Assembly: GCA_028875225.1 (NCBI GenBank)
Contig: JAPPFB010000004.1
Span: 43,223-107,222, forward strand
Direction of reading: 5' to 3'
DNA: 64,000 nt
Source: Chloroflexota bacterium
GTDB taxonomy: Bacteria > Chloroflexota > Dehalococcoidia > Bin125
Made by a program: the position numbers and the translations under genes. The notes beneath the pieces were generated by a model. The model ran no database searches. It worked only from the letters and a program-made list of their open reading frames with translations, and was not told where the DNA came from. Below, piece after piece: positions 43,081-50,788 of this stretch (position 1 is the first letter of the stretch; each line of letters begins with the position of its first letter).

Positions 43081-43542
43081 TCACTCCCGGCGCTTGCGCT
43101 TGTCGATTTTGCGGCCGCTTTGTTCTTCCAGGCGACCGAGGGCACGTCCCTTGTCCGGTTGCGGGTCCTTACGCACCCCGTAGATCTGGATGCCCTCGTG
43201 GTCATCGGGGAGATATTCGGTGATGGGAAGACCTTCCTCATCGCAGAAGAGCAGTCAATGGCAGTACTTCCAGCGCTGCATCTCCTCGCAGGGGCAGATC
43301 CAGGTCGATTCCTTGACCTCCTCCGCCTTGTCCTCGTAGAAGTTGCAGGGACACAGCGGGCGGCCGTAGTCGTCGATGTGCTTGGCCAGGCCAATCACCA
43401 GGAATTCAGTGATCTCCTCCTGTGGATGTAGGTACGACCCACTCTTCTCCGCGAAGTTGCGGGCGAACTTCCACATCTTGTTGAGGTTCTTCTCGGACGC
43501 TTGTTGACGATCGTCGTCGCTGACCTGGTCAACTTCCGACAT
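43081..43542 (-). CDS. Ferredoxin:thioredoxin reductase catalytic subunit, probable selenoprotein (UGA at codon 96)
   Basis: The 153-residue frame has the FTR catalytic motif spacing exactly: CPC at 64-66, 16 residues, CPC at 83-85, eight residues, then Cys94-His95 followed by TGA at 43255-43257. The known motif is CPC-x16-CPC-x8-CHC, so the TGA stands in for the last Cys, one of the two that form the redox disulfide beside the [4Fe-4S] cluster. Translation resumes as LLFCDEEGLPITEYLPDD, matching the family's C-H-C-(M/L)-L-F continuation. A strong SECIS-type hairpin follows. The C-terminus extends about 55 residues past the motif with a basic tail. The role is reduction of a thioredoxin or similar disulfide by ferredoxin. 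The alternative is a nonsense mutation. Confidence 0.88.
43222..43242 (-). promoter_or_regulatory. Strong SECIS-type hairpin after the FTR UGA
   Basis: In the mRNA, GAUG-A-GGAA-GGUC-UUCC-CAUC forms eight perfect Watson-Crick pairs with one bulged A and the loop GGUC. The loop begins 21 bases after the UGA. The E. coli fdhF selenocysteine insertion element also has GGUC in its apical loop at comparable spacing, and the conserved loop G contacts SelB. Confidence 0.75.
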
Positions 43543-43620
43543 CGTTCACCGCCGCTCTAGGCATTTCCGGATCGCGTCGTGGCTTCCACTGTAGGCGGTC
43601 GCCGGGTCGCTTGAGGGAGA

Positions 43621-44505
43621 CTAGTTGTTGCTGCTGTCGCCGCCTTGTCGGAAGAAGTCCTCCAGGTCGGCGATCAGCGCGTCGGCGCTGGGCAGCTCGC
43701 CTTCGGGTTGTTGTTCAAACTGCGGGGCCGGACTGGCCGCTTCGAGCCGGGCGACGTAGTCGCGCAGCTCGTTGTTGTCCCGCAGCGCTTCCTCGAGCTG
43801 GGTGTGGAACCGCTGGATGCCGCGTTCGAGCGGATCGAGGTCGAATCGCAGGCCGGTCATGTCGGATACCACTCGCAGCAACGCCTGCGCGCCCACCGGA
43901 TTGGTGATCCCCGGCAGATAGTGCGGCACCGAAGCCCACAGTGAGACCCCGGCAACGCCTCGTTGGCGGCAATGGTCGTGAAACACGCCGACAATCCCGG
44001 ACGGACCTTCGAAGCGCGACGGGTGCATGTTGTAGCGAGCCGCGAGTTCCGAGTTGTTGGCGGAACCGCGCACGTGGACCGGCTGAGTATGCGGCGTTCC
44101 GGCTGCGACGGCCCCAAGCGAGAGGATCAGCTTCGCCCCGATCTGATCGACGAGCTCCGAGAGCGCCGTCATGTACCGCTTCCAGCGGTAATGCGGCTCA
44201 ATCCCGATGCCAACCACGACATCCCGTCCGTCGCCCGCGCTCTGCAGGTGGACGAACTCTGTCTCCGGCCAGGCGATGAACCGTTCGCCGTCGCGATAGC
44301 GCGCCATCGGACGCGCCTCCGTGAAGTCGTAGAATTCCTCCGGATCGATCGTGGCGAATGGCCTCGCGCCCAGTTGTTGAATCAGGTACTGAGCCGCGGT
44401 CGACGCCGATTCTCCGGCGTCGTTCCAGCCTTCCCAGGCAACGATCAATACTGGATCGGTCATGTCGGGCAGTTCATCGATAGTGAGGTCGGGTGAGGTG
44501 GTCAT
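43621..44505 (-). CDS. PAC2 family protein (proteasome-assembly-chaperone-like)
   Basis: The 294-residue protein matches the PAC2 fold common in Actinobacteria and related lineages: DPVLIVAWEGWNDAGESAST, HLQSAGDGRDVVVGIGIEPH, LGAVAAGTPHTQPVHVRGSA and GISGIVGVF-like segments (here GPSGIVGVFHDHCRQRGV). Its C-terminus is a coiled-coil-like helix (RDNNELRDYVARLEAAS) and an acidic tail. Its ATG (CAT at 44503-44505) overlaps the divergent methyltransferase ATG at 44504; an alternative start at 44463 (MTDPVLIVAWEG) would resolve this. No proteasome genes are nearby. Confidence 0.85.
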   Translation of the reverse strand: MTTSPDLTIDELPDMTDPVLIVAWEGWNDAGESASTAAQYLIQQLGARPFATIDPEEFYDFTEARPMARYRDGERFIAWPETEFVHLQSAGDGRDVVVGIGIEPHYRWKRYMTALSELVDQIGAKLILSLGAVAAGTPHTQPVHVRGSANNSELAARYNMHPSRFEGPSGIVGVFHDHCRQRGVAGVSLWASVPHYLPGITNPVGAQALLRVVSDMTGLRFDLDPLERGIQRFHTQLEEALRDNNELRDYVARLEAASPAPQFEQQPEGELPSADALIADLEDFFRQGGDSSNN

Positions 44506-45370
44506 GAGCGAAGTTTACTCCAGCACCGGTGACGGCTCGGCGGTGGCATTGACGCAGGCCTGGGCCGAACGCGTGACTGGCAATCGCGAACAGGCCGAGC
44601 GCTTGCGGGAAGAACGAGGCGACGGCGACCACTACCGGCCGCTGGCTTCGATGTTTCGAGCCGACCCGCATCGCACTGACGACCAAGTGCTAGATGCGCT
44701 GCTGGAGATCGCCAGGCCATCGGACACCTGGATTGACGTGGGCGCCGGCGCGGGACGATTCTCGCTCCCGCTGGCGTTGCACGTCGAGTCGGTGGTCGCC
44801 GTTGAGCCGTCGGTCGCGATGCGCGAGGAGTTTGCAAACCTGCAGATCGAGCACGGAATCACAAACATCGACCTGCGAGCTGACCGTTGGCCGTCGGACG
44901 ATCCAGCGATCACCGATGTTGGAGACGTGGCGCTCATCTCGCACGTGGCCTACGACATCGAGCCCATCGGCCCCTTCCTCGACACGCTGGAGAGATCGGC
45001 GCGGCGCGAGTGCGTGGCGATCCTCTTCGACGATTCGCCCAGCGCGCTGTTCTGGCAAGTCTGGCCCGCCATACATGGAGAGGACCAGGTTCGGCTGCCG
45101 GGCGGCAGTGAATTCGTCTCGCTACTCGATGCGCGCGGAGCGGACCTGGATGTACAGGAGATTGGGCGCGGAACCGATCGGCAGCGCTTCCGCTTCGACT
45201 CGCTTGAGGCCGCCATGGACTGGGCCCGCAGACGGCTATGGTTAGCAGAGGATTCGGTCAAGCTGCCGGCGCTGCGGGATGCCGTTGCGGCGCTCCTGAT
45301 CCGGCAAGACGACGCCTGGACGCTGCCCGAACGACCCAGACAACTGCTGATTCGTTGGAGGACACCATGA
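44504..45370 (+). CDS. Class I SAM-dependent methyltransferase
   Basis: The 288-residue protein carries the Rossmann SAM-binding motif TWIDVGAGAGRFSLPLAL, the acidic motif II ending VVAVEPSVAMREEFA, and DVALISHVAYDIEPIGPFLD as post-motifs. The substrate is not determinable. It starts within the PAC2 start codon on the other strand and is coupled to the next gene by an ATGA overlap. Ribosome-binding GAGGTGGTC precedes the ATG. Confidence 0.82.
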   Translation: MSEVYSSTGDGSAVALTQAWAERVTGNREQAERLREERGDGDHYRPLASMFRADPHRTDDQVLDALLEIARPSDTWIDVGAGAGRFSLPLALHVESVVAVEPSVAMREEFANLQIEHGITNIDLRADRWPSDDPAITDVGDVALISHVAYDIEPIGPFLDTLERSARRECVAILFDDSPSALFWQVWPAIHGEDQVRLPGGSEFVSLLDARGADLDVQEIGRGTDRQRFRFDSLEAAMDWARRRLWLAEDSVKLPALRDAVAALLIRQDDAWTLPERPRQLLIRWRTP

Positions 45371-45957
45371 ATCGAGTCACCCCCCTGACCACGGACGAAC
45401 TACTGGAGGCCGCTCCCTTCTTGTCGCAGCTACATGACGCTGGCATCACGATCCCGACCTCATTCCACGTGTTGGGCCATCGGCCCAGGGTCCTCGAGGC
45501 CTTCCAGCCGTTCTTCGGATCGATCATGCGCGAGGGCGACGTGCCCGCCGGACTCAAGCAACTGATCGCCCACGTGGTCTCGCGCTCTGCCGGCTGCCTC
45601 TATTGCCAGGCGCACACCGGACACTTCGCCCACACCCTCGCCGGCGAAACCTATGACCGCGTCGAGGCCGTCTGGGCCTTTGAGACCTCCGAGCTGTTCG
45701 GCGACGCCGAGCGCGCCGCGCTCCGTGTCGCCCGAGACTCCGGCGTCGTGCCCAACGCCGCCACCGATGAGCAGTTCGCCGACCTGGCCAGGTACTGGTC
45801 GGAGTCGGAAATCGTCGAGATCGTCAGCGTGATCTCGATGTTCGGATTCCTCAACCGCTTCAACGACACCCTGGCCAACGAGTTGGAACCGGACGCGGTC
45901 GAGTTCTCCGATGCGCACCTGGCTCAGTCAGGCTGGACGGTCGGCAAGCACGGCTAA
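45367..45957 (+). CDS. AhpD-like carboxymuconolactone-decarboxylase-fold protein
   Basis: The 196-residue helical protein carries the redox motif C-x-x-C in SAGCLYCQAHTGHFAHTLAG, like alkyl hydroperoxidase D. Both Cys are ordinary codons. It starts inside the stop of the methyltransferase gene (ATGA) with GGAGGAC upstream. Probable role: peroxide reduction with a lipoyl or thiol partner, or an uncharacterised CMD-family enzyme. Confidence 0.85.
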   Translation: MNRVTPLTTDELLEAAPFLSQLHDAGITIPTSFHVLGHRPRVLEAFQPFFGSIMREGDVPAGLKQLIAHVVSRSAGCLYCQAHTGHFAHTLAGETYDRVEAVWAFETSELFGDAERAALRVARDSGVVPNAATDEQFADLARYWSESEIVEIVSVISMFGFLNRFNDTLANELEPDAVEFSDAHLAQSGWTVGKHG

Positions 45958-45976
45958 GTCGGCGGCAGGTGTGCCT

Positions 45977-46071
45977 GTAGAGGCGACCCTTGTGGTCGCC
46001 CTTGTCGATTGCCCCTCGGAGATTGCATCGCGAGTCACGCGCGGCCGGGCGCCCACGAGGGGCGCCCCTAC
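45977..46071. repeat. Inverted pair of family D repeats
   Basis: GTAGAGGCGACCCTTGTGGT plus CGCCC at 45977-46001 faces GGGCGCCCACGAGGGGCGCC plus CCTAC at 46047-46071. The two are approximate reverse complements 45 bases apart, each with an internal GGCGACC/GGTCGCC-type hairpin. They lie between convergent genes. Confidence 0.7.
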
Positions 46072-46080
46072 GGGTGTCGC

Positions 46081-46977
46081 TTACCGCGGTTTCTCCTCCA
46101 GCGGATTCTCGACGCCGTGGAAGAATGCGCCGCGATAGATCCGTTCGTCGCCGCGGACCCGTTCTTCCCACTCCTGATCGGTCATGGCTTCTCGGAGCCG
46201 AATGGTCTGGATCGTGTCTTCGCCGATCGGCCAGCGCATCGGCAGTCGTTGTTCGAGCTCGACGATGTCGGCCACGGCCGTGGCGACCGAACGGGAGCCA
46301 GGCCGCGTGGCGGCTCGGGTACGGAACGTATTGAGCGCGTGTTCGGCCGATTCCTGGTAGGGAGATCGCCCTTCGCGGACGGCGGCGGCGACATCGAGGT
46401 TGGTGGTCTGCCAGTCCGACGCGTACATACCTGGCTCGAGGATGGTGACGTCCACATTCCAGCGCGAGACCTCGTAGCGCAGCGCCTCGGACATCGCCTC
46501 GACCGCCCACTTGGACGCGGCATAGAGACCCATCAGCGGAGCGACGATCCGGCCGGCCAGGGATGAGACGTTGATGATCTTGCCGTGCCGGTGTTCCCGC
46601 ATCGCCGGCAGGACGGCCTGCGCCATCCGGATCTGGCCGCTGAAGTTGGTATCCACCTGGCGCGAGACCTCGTCGTCGGACATATCCTCGACCGGGCCGT
46701 AGAGTCCGTAGCCCGCGTTGTTGAACAGCGCGTCGACTCGTCCGAATCGGTTCAGGCCGGCTGCGACCGCTGCCTCAATTGAGGCGCGGTCGGTCACGTC
46801 GCATTGAGCAACCTCGACCAGCCCGGGATCGATGTTCGCCAGGTTCGGGGCGTCGCGTCCCGGATTGCGCATCGTCGCGATCACCGGATGGCCGCGCAGT
46901 GCGAGCTCCTCTGCCGCGGCCAGCCCGAAGCCCCTCGAGGCGCCGGTAATCAGCGTCACTTGTCGTTCAAGTACCAT
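46081..46977 (-). CDS. Short-chain dehydrogenase/reductase
   Basis: The 298-residue SDR has the cofactor motif TGASRGFG near the N-terminus, NNAGYGLYGPVEDM, the catalytic Ser/Tyr-x-x-x-Lys in NVSSLAGRIVAPLMGLYAAS followed by KWAVEA, and an SDR C-terminal extension ending VENPLEEKPR. The sequence is closest to classical SDRs of uncertain substrate. The next upstream gene is divergent across about 70 bases. Confidence 0.88.
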   Translation of the reverse strand: MVLERQVTLITGASRGFGLAAAEELALRGHPVIATMRNPGRDAPNLANIDPGLVEVAQCDVTDRASIEAAVAAGLNRFGRVDALFNNAGYGLYGPVEDMSDDEVSRQVDTNFSGQIRMAQAVLPAMREHRHGKIINVSSLAGRIVAPLMGLYAASKWAVEAMSEALRYEVSRWNVDVTILEPGMYASDWQTTNLDVAAAVREGRSPYQESAEHALNTFRTRAATRPGSRSVATAVADIVELEQRLPMRWPIGEDTIQTIRLREAMTDQEWEERVRGDERIYRGAFFHGVENPLEEKPR

Positions 46978-47049
46978 GGTGCCATCTCGTCAATCCGTGC
47001 TACTCGCGTGTGATGATGGTAGTGAGTAGCCGGCTAGCAAGATTTCTCC

Positions 47050-48036
47050 TTGGACTGGTTCACTGACCCTTGGGACTTCGAGTTCATGTATCGCGCGCTT
47101 GTTGCAGGCGTCATCGTCTCGATTGCCGCGGGAATGGTCGGCGTCTTCGTCGTCCTGCGCGGACTCGCCTTCATGGGCGACGCCGTCGCCCACACGCAGC
47201 TCGCCGGAGCCGCCGTCGCCCTCGTGCTGGGCGGCGGCGCCGTCTTGATCACGCTCGGCGCGGGCGTGGCCGCCGTGCTCACCGCGCTCGGCGTCGCCCT
47301 GCTCACGATCCGCGGCCGTCTACGAGAAGACACCGCGATCGGGATCATCTTCGCCGGATTCTTCGCTCTCGGCATCCTGCTCATTTCCAGACAGCGCACG
47401 TTCGCGGTCGATCTCGGTTCGTTGCTGGTCGGGCACATTCTCGGCGCGTCGTGGAGCGATCTGATCGTGATGGCCGTGCTCACCATCACCGTGGCCGTGC
47501 TGGTGCTGGCCTTCCTGCCCGAACTGCGCTTCACCGCTTACGATCCCGAAGTGGCATCGGTCTCGGGCGTACCGGTGACGTTGATGCAGGTCGGTTTGCT
47601 GGTGCTGATCGCGCTGGCGACCGTCGTGGCGTTCCGTCTGGTCGGAGTGATCCTCGCGCTGGCGATGCTGGTCACACCTGCGGCGGCGGCGACGCTGATG
47701 ACGAAGCGCCTGGGGGCGATGATGGTGCTGGCGACACTAGTCGGATCGGTTTCGACCGTGGTCGGCCTGTACGCGTCGTTCCACTTCAACTTCGCCGCCG
47801 GTCCTTCGATTGTGCTCACCGCCGTGCTGATCATGGCGCTGTCGTTCGTGCTCAGCCCGCGCGGATTGCGCGAGGCCTTGCCATCGCTTGAGTTCCCCTT
47901 GGCAGAGGAGGCGGACATGACCCCGACAGGCTGGCGGCGCACCGCGCGCGTCTGCTGGGGCGCCTGCTGCTCCGTGGGAGGCGTCTGCTGGGGCGCGTGT
48001 TGCCGAGTTGGCGCGCGGCTCGTGCAGCGAGGCTGA
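47050..48036 (+). CDS. znuB: Metal ABC transporter permease, ABC-3 (ZnuB/MntB) family, with Cys-rich tail
   Basis: About eight to nine membrane segments and the ABC-3 motifs AHTQLAGAAVALVLG, PEVASVSGVPV and LVTPAAAATLM identify this 328-residue zinc/manganese permease. It starts at TTG; a later ATG at 47086 would trim the N-terminal FTDPWDFEF segment typical of the family. The C-terminal 30 residues are peculiar: two copies of V-C-W-G-A-C-C. No ATPase (ZnuC) gene is adjacent; the binding protein is at 49462. Confidence 0.85.
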   Translation: MDWFTDPWDFEFMYRALVAGVIVSIAAGMVGVFVVLRGLAFMGDAVAHTQLAGAAVALVLGGGAVLITLGAGVAAVLTALGVALLTIRGRLREDTAIGIIFAGFFALGILLISRQRTFAVDLGSLLVGHILGASWSDLIVMAVLTITVAVLVLAFLPELRFTAYDPEVASVSGVPVTLMQVGLLVLIALATVVAFRLVGVILALAMLVTPAAAATLMTKRLGAMMVLATLVGSVSTVVGLYASFHFNFAAGPSIVLTAVLIMALSFVLSPRGLREALPSLEFPLAEEADMTPTGWRRTARVCWGACCSVGGVCWGACCRVGARLVQRG

Positions 48037-48044
48037 ATGCTCCT

Positions 48045-48596
48045 CTAGCGAGACGCGAAAATCTGCTCCCGATACCAGCGCAGCTCGGCAATCGACTCGC
48101 GGATGTCCTCCAGCGCCCGGTGCCGTTCCTGCTTGGCAAACTTCTCCAGGTCGGGATACCAGCGCCTGGCCAGCTCCTTGACCGTCGAAACGTCGATGAT
48201 CCGGTAGTGCATCCACTCCACCAGCGTGGGCATCTCGCGGTAGAGGAATCGCTTGTCCTGGTGCACCGAGTTGCCGCACAGCGGCGACTTGCCCTCGACC
48301 GTCCACGCCTGGACAAACTCCAGGATCTCCGCCTCGGCCTGTTCGATCGTCACATCCGACGCCCGAACCCGCTTGATCAATCCTGAACCGTGGTGCGTGC
48401 GCCGGTTCCAGGCGTTCATGACGCTCAGCTCTTCCGCCGAGCGGTGAATCGCAATCTCAGGCCCGTCGGCGACAACATTGAGGTCGCCGTCCGTGATCAG
48501 CACTGCCGCCTCGATGATTACGTCCCGCTCCGGATCGAGCCCGGTCATCTCCAGGTCGATCCAGATCAGGTGGTCCTTCGACACGGTCGGCGGCAT
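48045..48596 (-). CDS. orn: Oligoribonuclease
   Basis: The 183-residue DEDDh 3'-5' exonuclease has Asp/Glu in [20 protein letters not shown], the second Asp in [10 protein letters not shown], and the His-x-(4)-Asp pair in [11 protein letters not shown]. Length and motifs are those of Orn, which degrades 2-5-nucleotide RNAs to mononucleotides and is essential in many bacteria. It is convergent with the metal permease, nine bases apart. Confidence 0.92.
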   Translation of the reverse strand: MPPTVSKDHLIWIDLEMTGLDPERDVIIEAAVLITDGDLNVVADGPEIAIHRSAEELSVMNAWNRRTHHGSGLIKRVRASDVTIEQAEAEILEFVQAWTVEGKSPLCGNSVHQDKRFLYREMPTLVEWMHYRIIDVSTVKELARRWYPDLEKFAKQERHRALEDIRESIAELRWYREQIFASR

Positions 48597-48688
48597 GCGT
48601 TCAGGCTACGGCCTTCAGGTGATCCCGCATCCCGTCGCGGTCGCAGATAACATGAAGGCGTTGACACCAGGCAGTGAATGGCAGTCTG

Positions 48689-48973
48689 ATGCAGGACTCA
48701 GATGTACGGACGCCGAATCGCCGGCGATATGAAGTCGCGCGATTGGGCGACGAAATCTACGAGCGGGACATCCGACCTCAGGTCGAACCGACCCACCTTG
48801 GAGAAGTCATTGCCATTGATGTGGCCAGTGGCGACTACGCCCTCGCCGACACCGCGCGTTTGGCAGCCAGGGGGTTGCGAGAGCGACGGCCGGGAGCCAA
48901 TGTCTGGCTGAGGCGTGTCGGACATTCCACCCTGAGACACTTCGGCGGTGGGTCTTCGCGGGGGACGGAGTGA
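48689..48973 (+). CDS. Small protein, partner of the aspartic protease-like gene
   Basis: The 94-residue protein reads RRYEVARLGDEIYERDIRPQ, then GEVIAIDVASGDYALADTAR and ANVWLRRVGHST. Proteins of this type commonly sit directly upstream of small clan AA aspartic proteases and overlap them, as here (GTGA). No function is established. An in-frame GTG at 48674 is an alternative start. Confidence 0.65.
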   Translation: MQDSDVRTPNRRRYEVARLGDEIYERDIRPQVEPTHLGEVIAIDVASGDYALADTARLAARGLRERRPGANVWLRRVGHSTLRHFGGGSSRGTE

Positions 48974-49341
48974 TAGAGGGCGTCGTCAACGCCGATCATG
49001 AAGCGGTCATCACTCTGCCCCTGAGCCACCCAACAGGTCGAATGCTGGAAGTCGAAGCCGTGATTGATACCGGCTACAACGGCTTTCTCACCCTGCCAGC
49101 GGAGCTTGTCGCCGACATGGCGTTGCCGTTCGTCGGTCCGAGTCGGGCGACCCTGGCCAACGGGGCCGTGGAGACTCTTGACGTCCACGAGGCCACGATT
49201 CTGTGGGATGGTCAACCAAGAGACATCGAAGCCGACGCAACAGGCGGCATTCCCCTGGTCGGCATGCTGCTGTTGGACGGCCACGACCTGAGCGTTCAGG
49301 TGCGAGTCGGTGGGCGGGTCCTGATCGAGGCGCAGACGTAG
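48970..49341 (+). CDS. Small clan AA (retropepsin-like) aspartic protease
   Basis: The 123-residue single-domain protein starts at GTG inside the stop of its partner. It has the catalytic triplet in VIDTGYNGFLTLPAE and a second hydrophobic-Gly motif near PLVGMLLLDGHD. A dimer would supply two Asp. The pair with the small upstream protein is a recurrent bacterial arrangement. Substrate is unknown. Confidence 0.8.
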   Translation: MIEGVVNADHEAVITLPLSHPTGRMLEVEAVIDTGYNGFLTLPAELVADMALPFVGPSRATLANGAVETLDVHEATILWDGQPRDIEADATGGIPLVGMLLLDGHDLSVQVRVGGRVLIEAQT

Positions 49342-49397
49342 CAAGCGCTCCACGCGCGTGCCGATGCCCTTGATGCGGCGATGGAGTACAAACTCCA

Positions 49398-49433
49398 AGC
49401 AAAACAAGGGTGCCCACTGTATGCACAGTGGGC
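49398..49433 (-). terminator. Candidate rho-independent terminator of znuA
   Basis: The hairpin GCCCACTG (49412-49419)/CAGTGGGC (49426-49433) has an eight-pair stem and a TATGCA loop. On the minus strand it is followed by CCCTTGTTTTGC. It lies downstream of znuA's stop at 49462, matching its direction. Confidence 0.6.
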
Positions 49434-49461
49434 GCCCCTGGATTCGCTACCGAGTTGCCGG

Positions 49462-50619
49462 CTACTGCTCGGCGATCGCTCGGGCATTGCCGACCAGGAT
49501 GTCGAGGTAGGTCGGCTTGTCATCGGTCGGTTGCGACCAGATGATGCCTTGGGCGACGCCGGTTTCCTCGGCGATCGCGTCGAGGATGCCAGAGTCGAAC
49601 TGCGGCTCGTGGAAGATGGTCTGGATGCCTTCGTGCTCGATCAGCTCGATTAGCCCAGTAATCGTTTCGGCGCTGACGCCTTGCTCCGGCCCTTCGACGA
49701 GGAAGCCCGCGACGACCAGGTCGTAGCGGCGGGCGAAGTAACCGAAGGCGTCGTGGAAGGTGAAGAGCAGTCGCTGGTTGTCGGGCAGATCGGCGAGCAA
49801 CTCTCGGACCTCTTCGTCGGCTTCTTCAATCTCCTCAAGGTAGCTGTCGCGGCGCTCGGCGATGTCATCCTCGGCATCGGGCACCAGCGCGATCAACTCA
49901 GCCGCAATCGCGGTCACCGCGGCCATGGCGATGTCGGCGTCAAACCAGAAGTGCGGGTCCTCGCCGGTGTGGTCGTGCGCGTGCTCTTCCTCTTGCTGCC
50001 CGTGTTGACCCTCTTGCTGCTGTTGCTCTTGGTGATGTTCCTGCTGCTGAGCCTGCTCCTGCTGTTCCTGGTGATGCTCCTCTTGCTGCTGCTGTTGTTC
50101 CTGCTCCTGGTGGTGCTGCTGTTGCTGAGCCTGCTCCTGCTGCCCCTGGTGGTGTTCTTGCTGCTGCTGTTGTTGCTCTTGATGGTCCTCTTCTTGCCCC
50201 TGATGATGCTCCTCGTCGGAACCGAGCAACCCCTCGAACGGATGCAGCACATGACCCATCGCCTCGACCGCGTTCGCCAGTTCGAGCAGGTTGGTTGCGT
50301 TCTCCTCAACCGCTTCCTCGTACGTCGACTCGATCCCGGCCCCGTTGATCACGACCAGATCGGCCTCAGCGACCGCGCGTATGTCGTCGACAGTGACCTC
50401 AAGGGTGTGCGCATCAGCGCCCGCGGGAACCAGCGCCCGCACGCTGACAAGATCACCGCCCACCTGTTGGACCCAATCGGCGATCACCTGGGTAGAGACG
50501 ACGACCTGCAGCCGATCGCTTTCGGCATCGTCGCCGCCGCAGGCTAACGACGAGAGTCCAGCCAGGCAGACCGCCGCAAGTACGGCAACGCCAAGCGCCA
50601 ACGTTCGAATTCGGGACAT
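49462..50619 (-). CDS. znuA: Zinc-type ABC transporter substrate-binding lipoprotein with His/Gln-rich loop
   Basis: The 385-residue cluster 9 metal-binding protein has a lipoprotein signal (LAGLSSLACG), metal ligands His71, His223 and His289 with an acidic fourth site near EPQFD, and the family's charged loop. That loop (about residues 137-218) is a remarkable low-complexity run of His, Gln and Glu, much longer than usual, followed by HAHDHTGEDPHFWFD. The loop probably buffers Zn2+ before handing it to the cleft. It is divergent from the CDF exporter, with about 170 bases between, which suggests shared metal control. Confidence 0.88.
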   Translation of the reverse strand: MSRIRTLALGVAVLAAVCLAGLSSLACGGDDAESDRLQVVVSTQVIADWVQQVGGDLVSVRALVPAGADAHTLEVTVDDIRAVAEADLVVINGAGIESTYEEAVEENATNLLELANAVEAMGHVLHPFEGLLGSDEEHHQGQEEDHQEQQQQQQEHHQGQQEQAQQQQHHQEQEQQQQQEEHHQEQQEQAQQQEHHQEQQQQEGQHGQQEEEHAHDHTGEDPHFWFDADIAMAAVTAIAAELIALVPDAEDDIAERRDSYLEEIEEADEEVRELLADLPDNQRLLFTFHDAFGYFARRYDLVVAGFLVEGPEQGVSAETITGLIELIEHEGIQTIFHEPQFDSGILDAIAEETGVAQGIIWSQPTDDKPTYLDILVGNARAIAEQ

Positions 50620-50788
50620 GAGGAAGAGTTTCGACCGTCTAGGCGGCTGCTTGCCGCAAGGGCGAATCGACCGAAATGGCGGAACGATTCGCGGCTCTGT
50701 CCGATAGCATACAATGAGGACAGATCATTGGATACCGACTCCGCAACGGAGTCCTAGAACCGAGAATTGTTGGGGAAGCGGATTCCGC

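Noticed and set aside
45367..45957. AhpD-like protein as a third selenoprotein
   Set aside because: Its C-x-x-C motif is coded by ordinary cysteine codons with no in-frame TGA.
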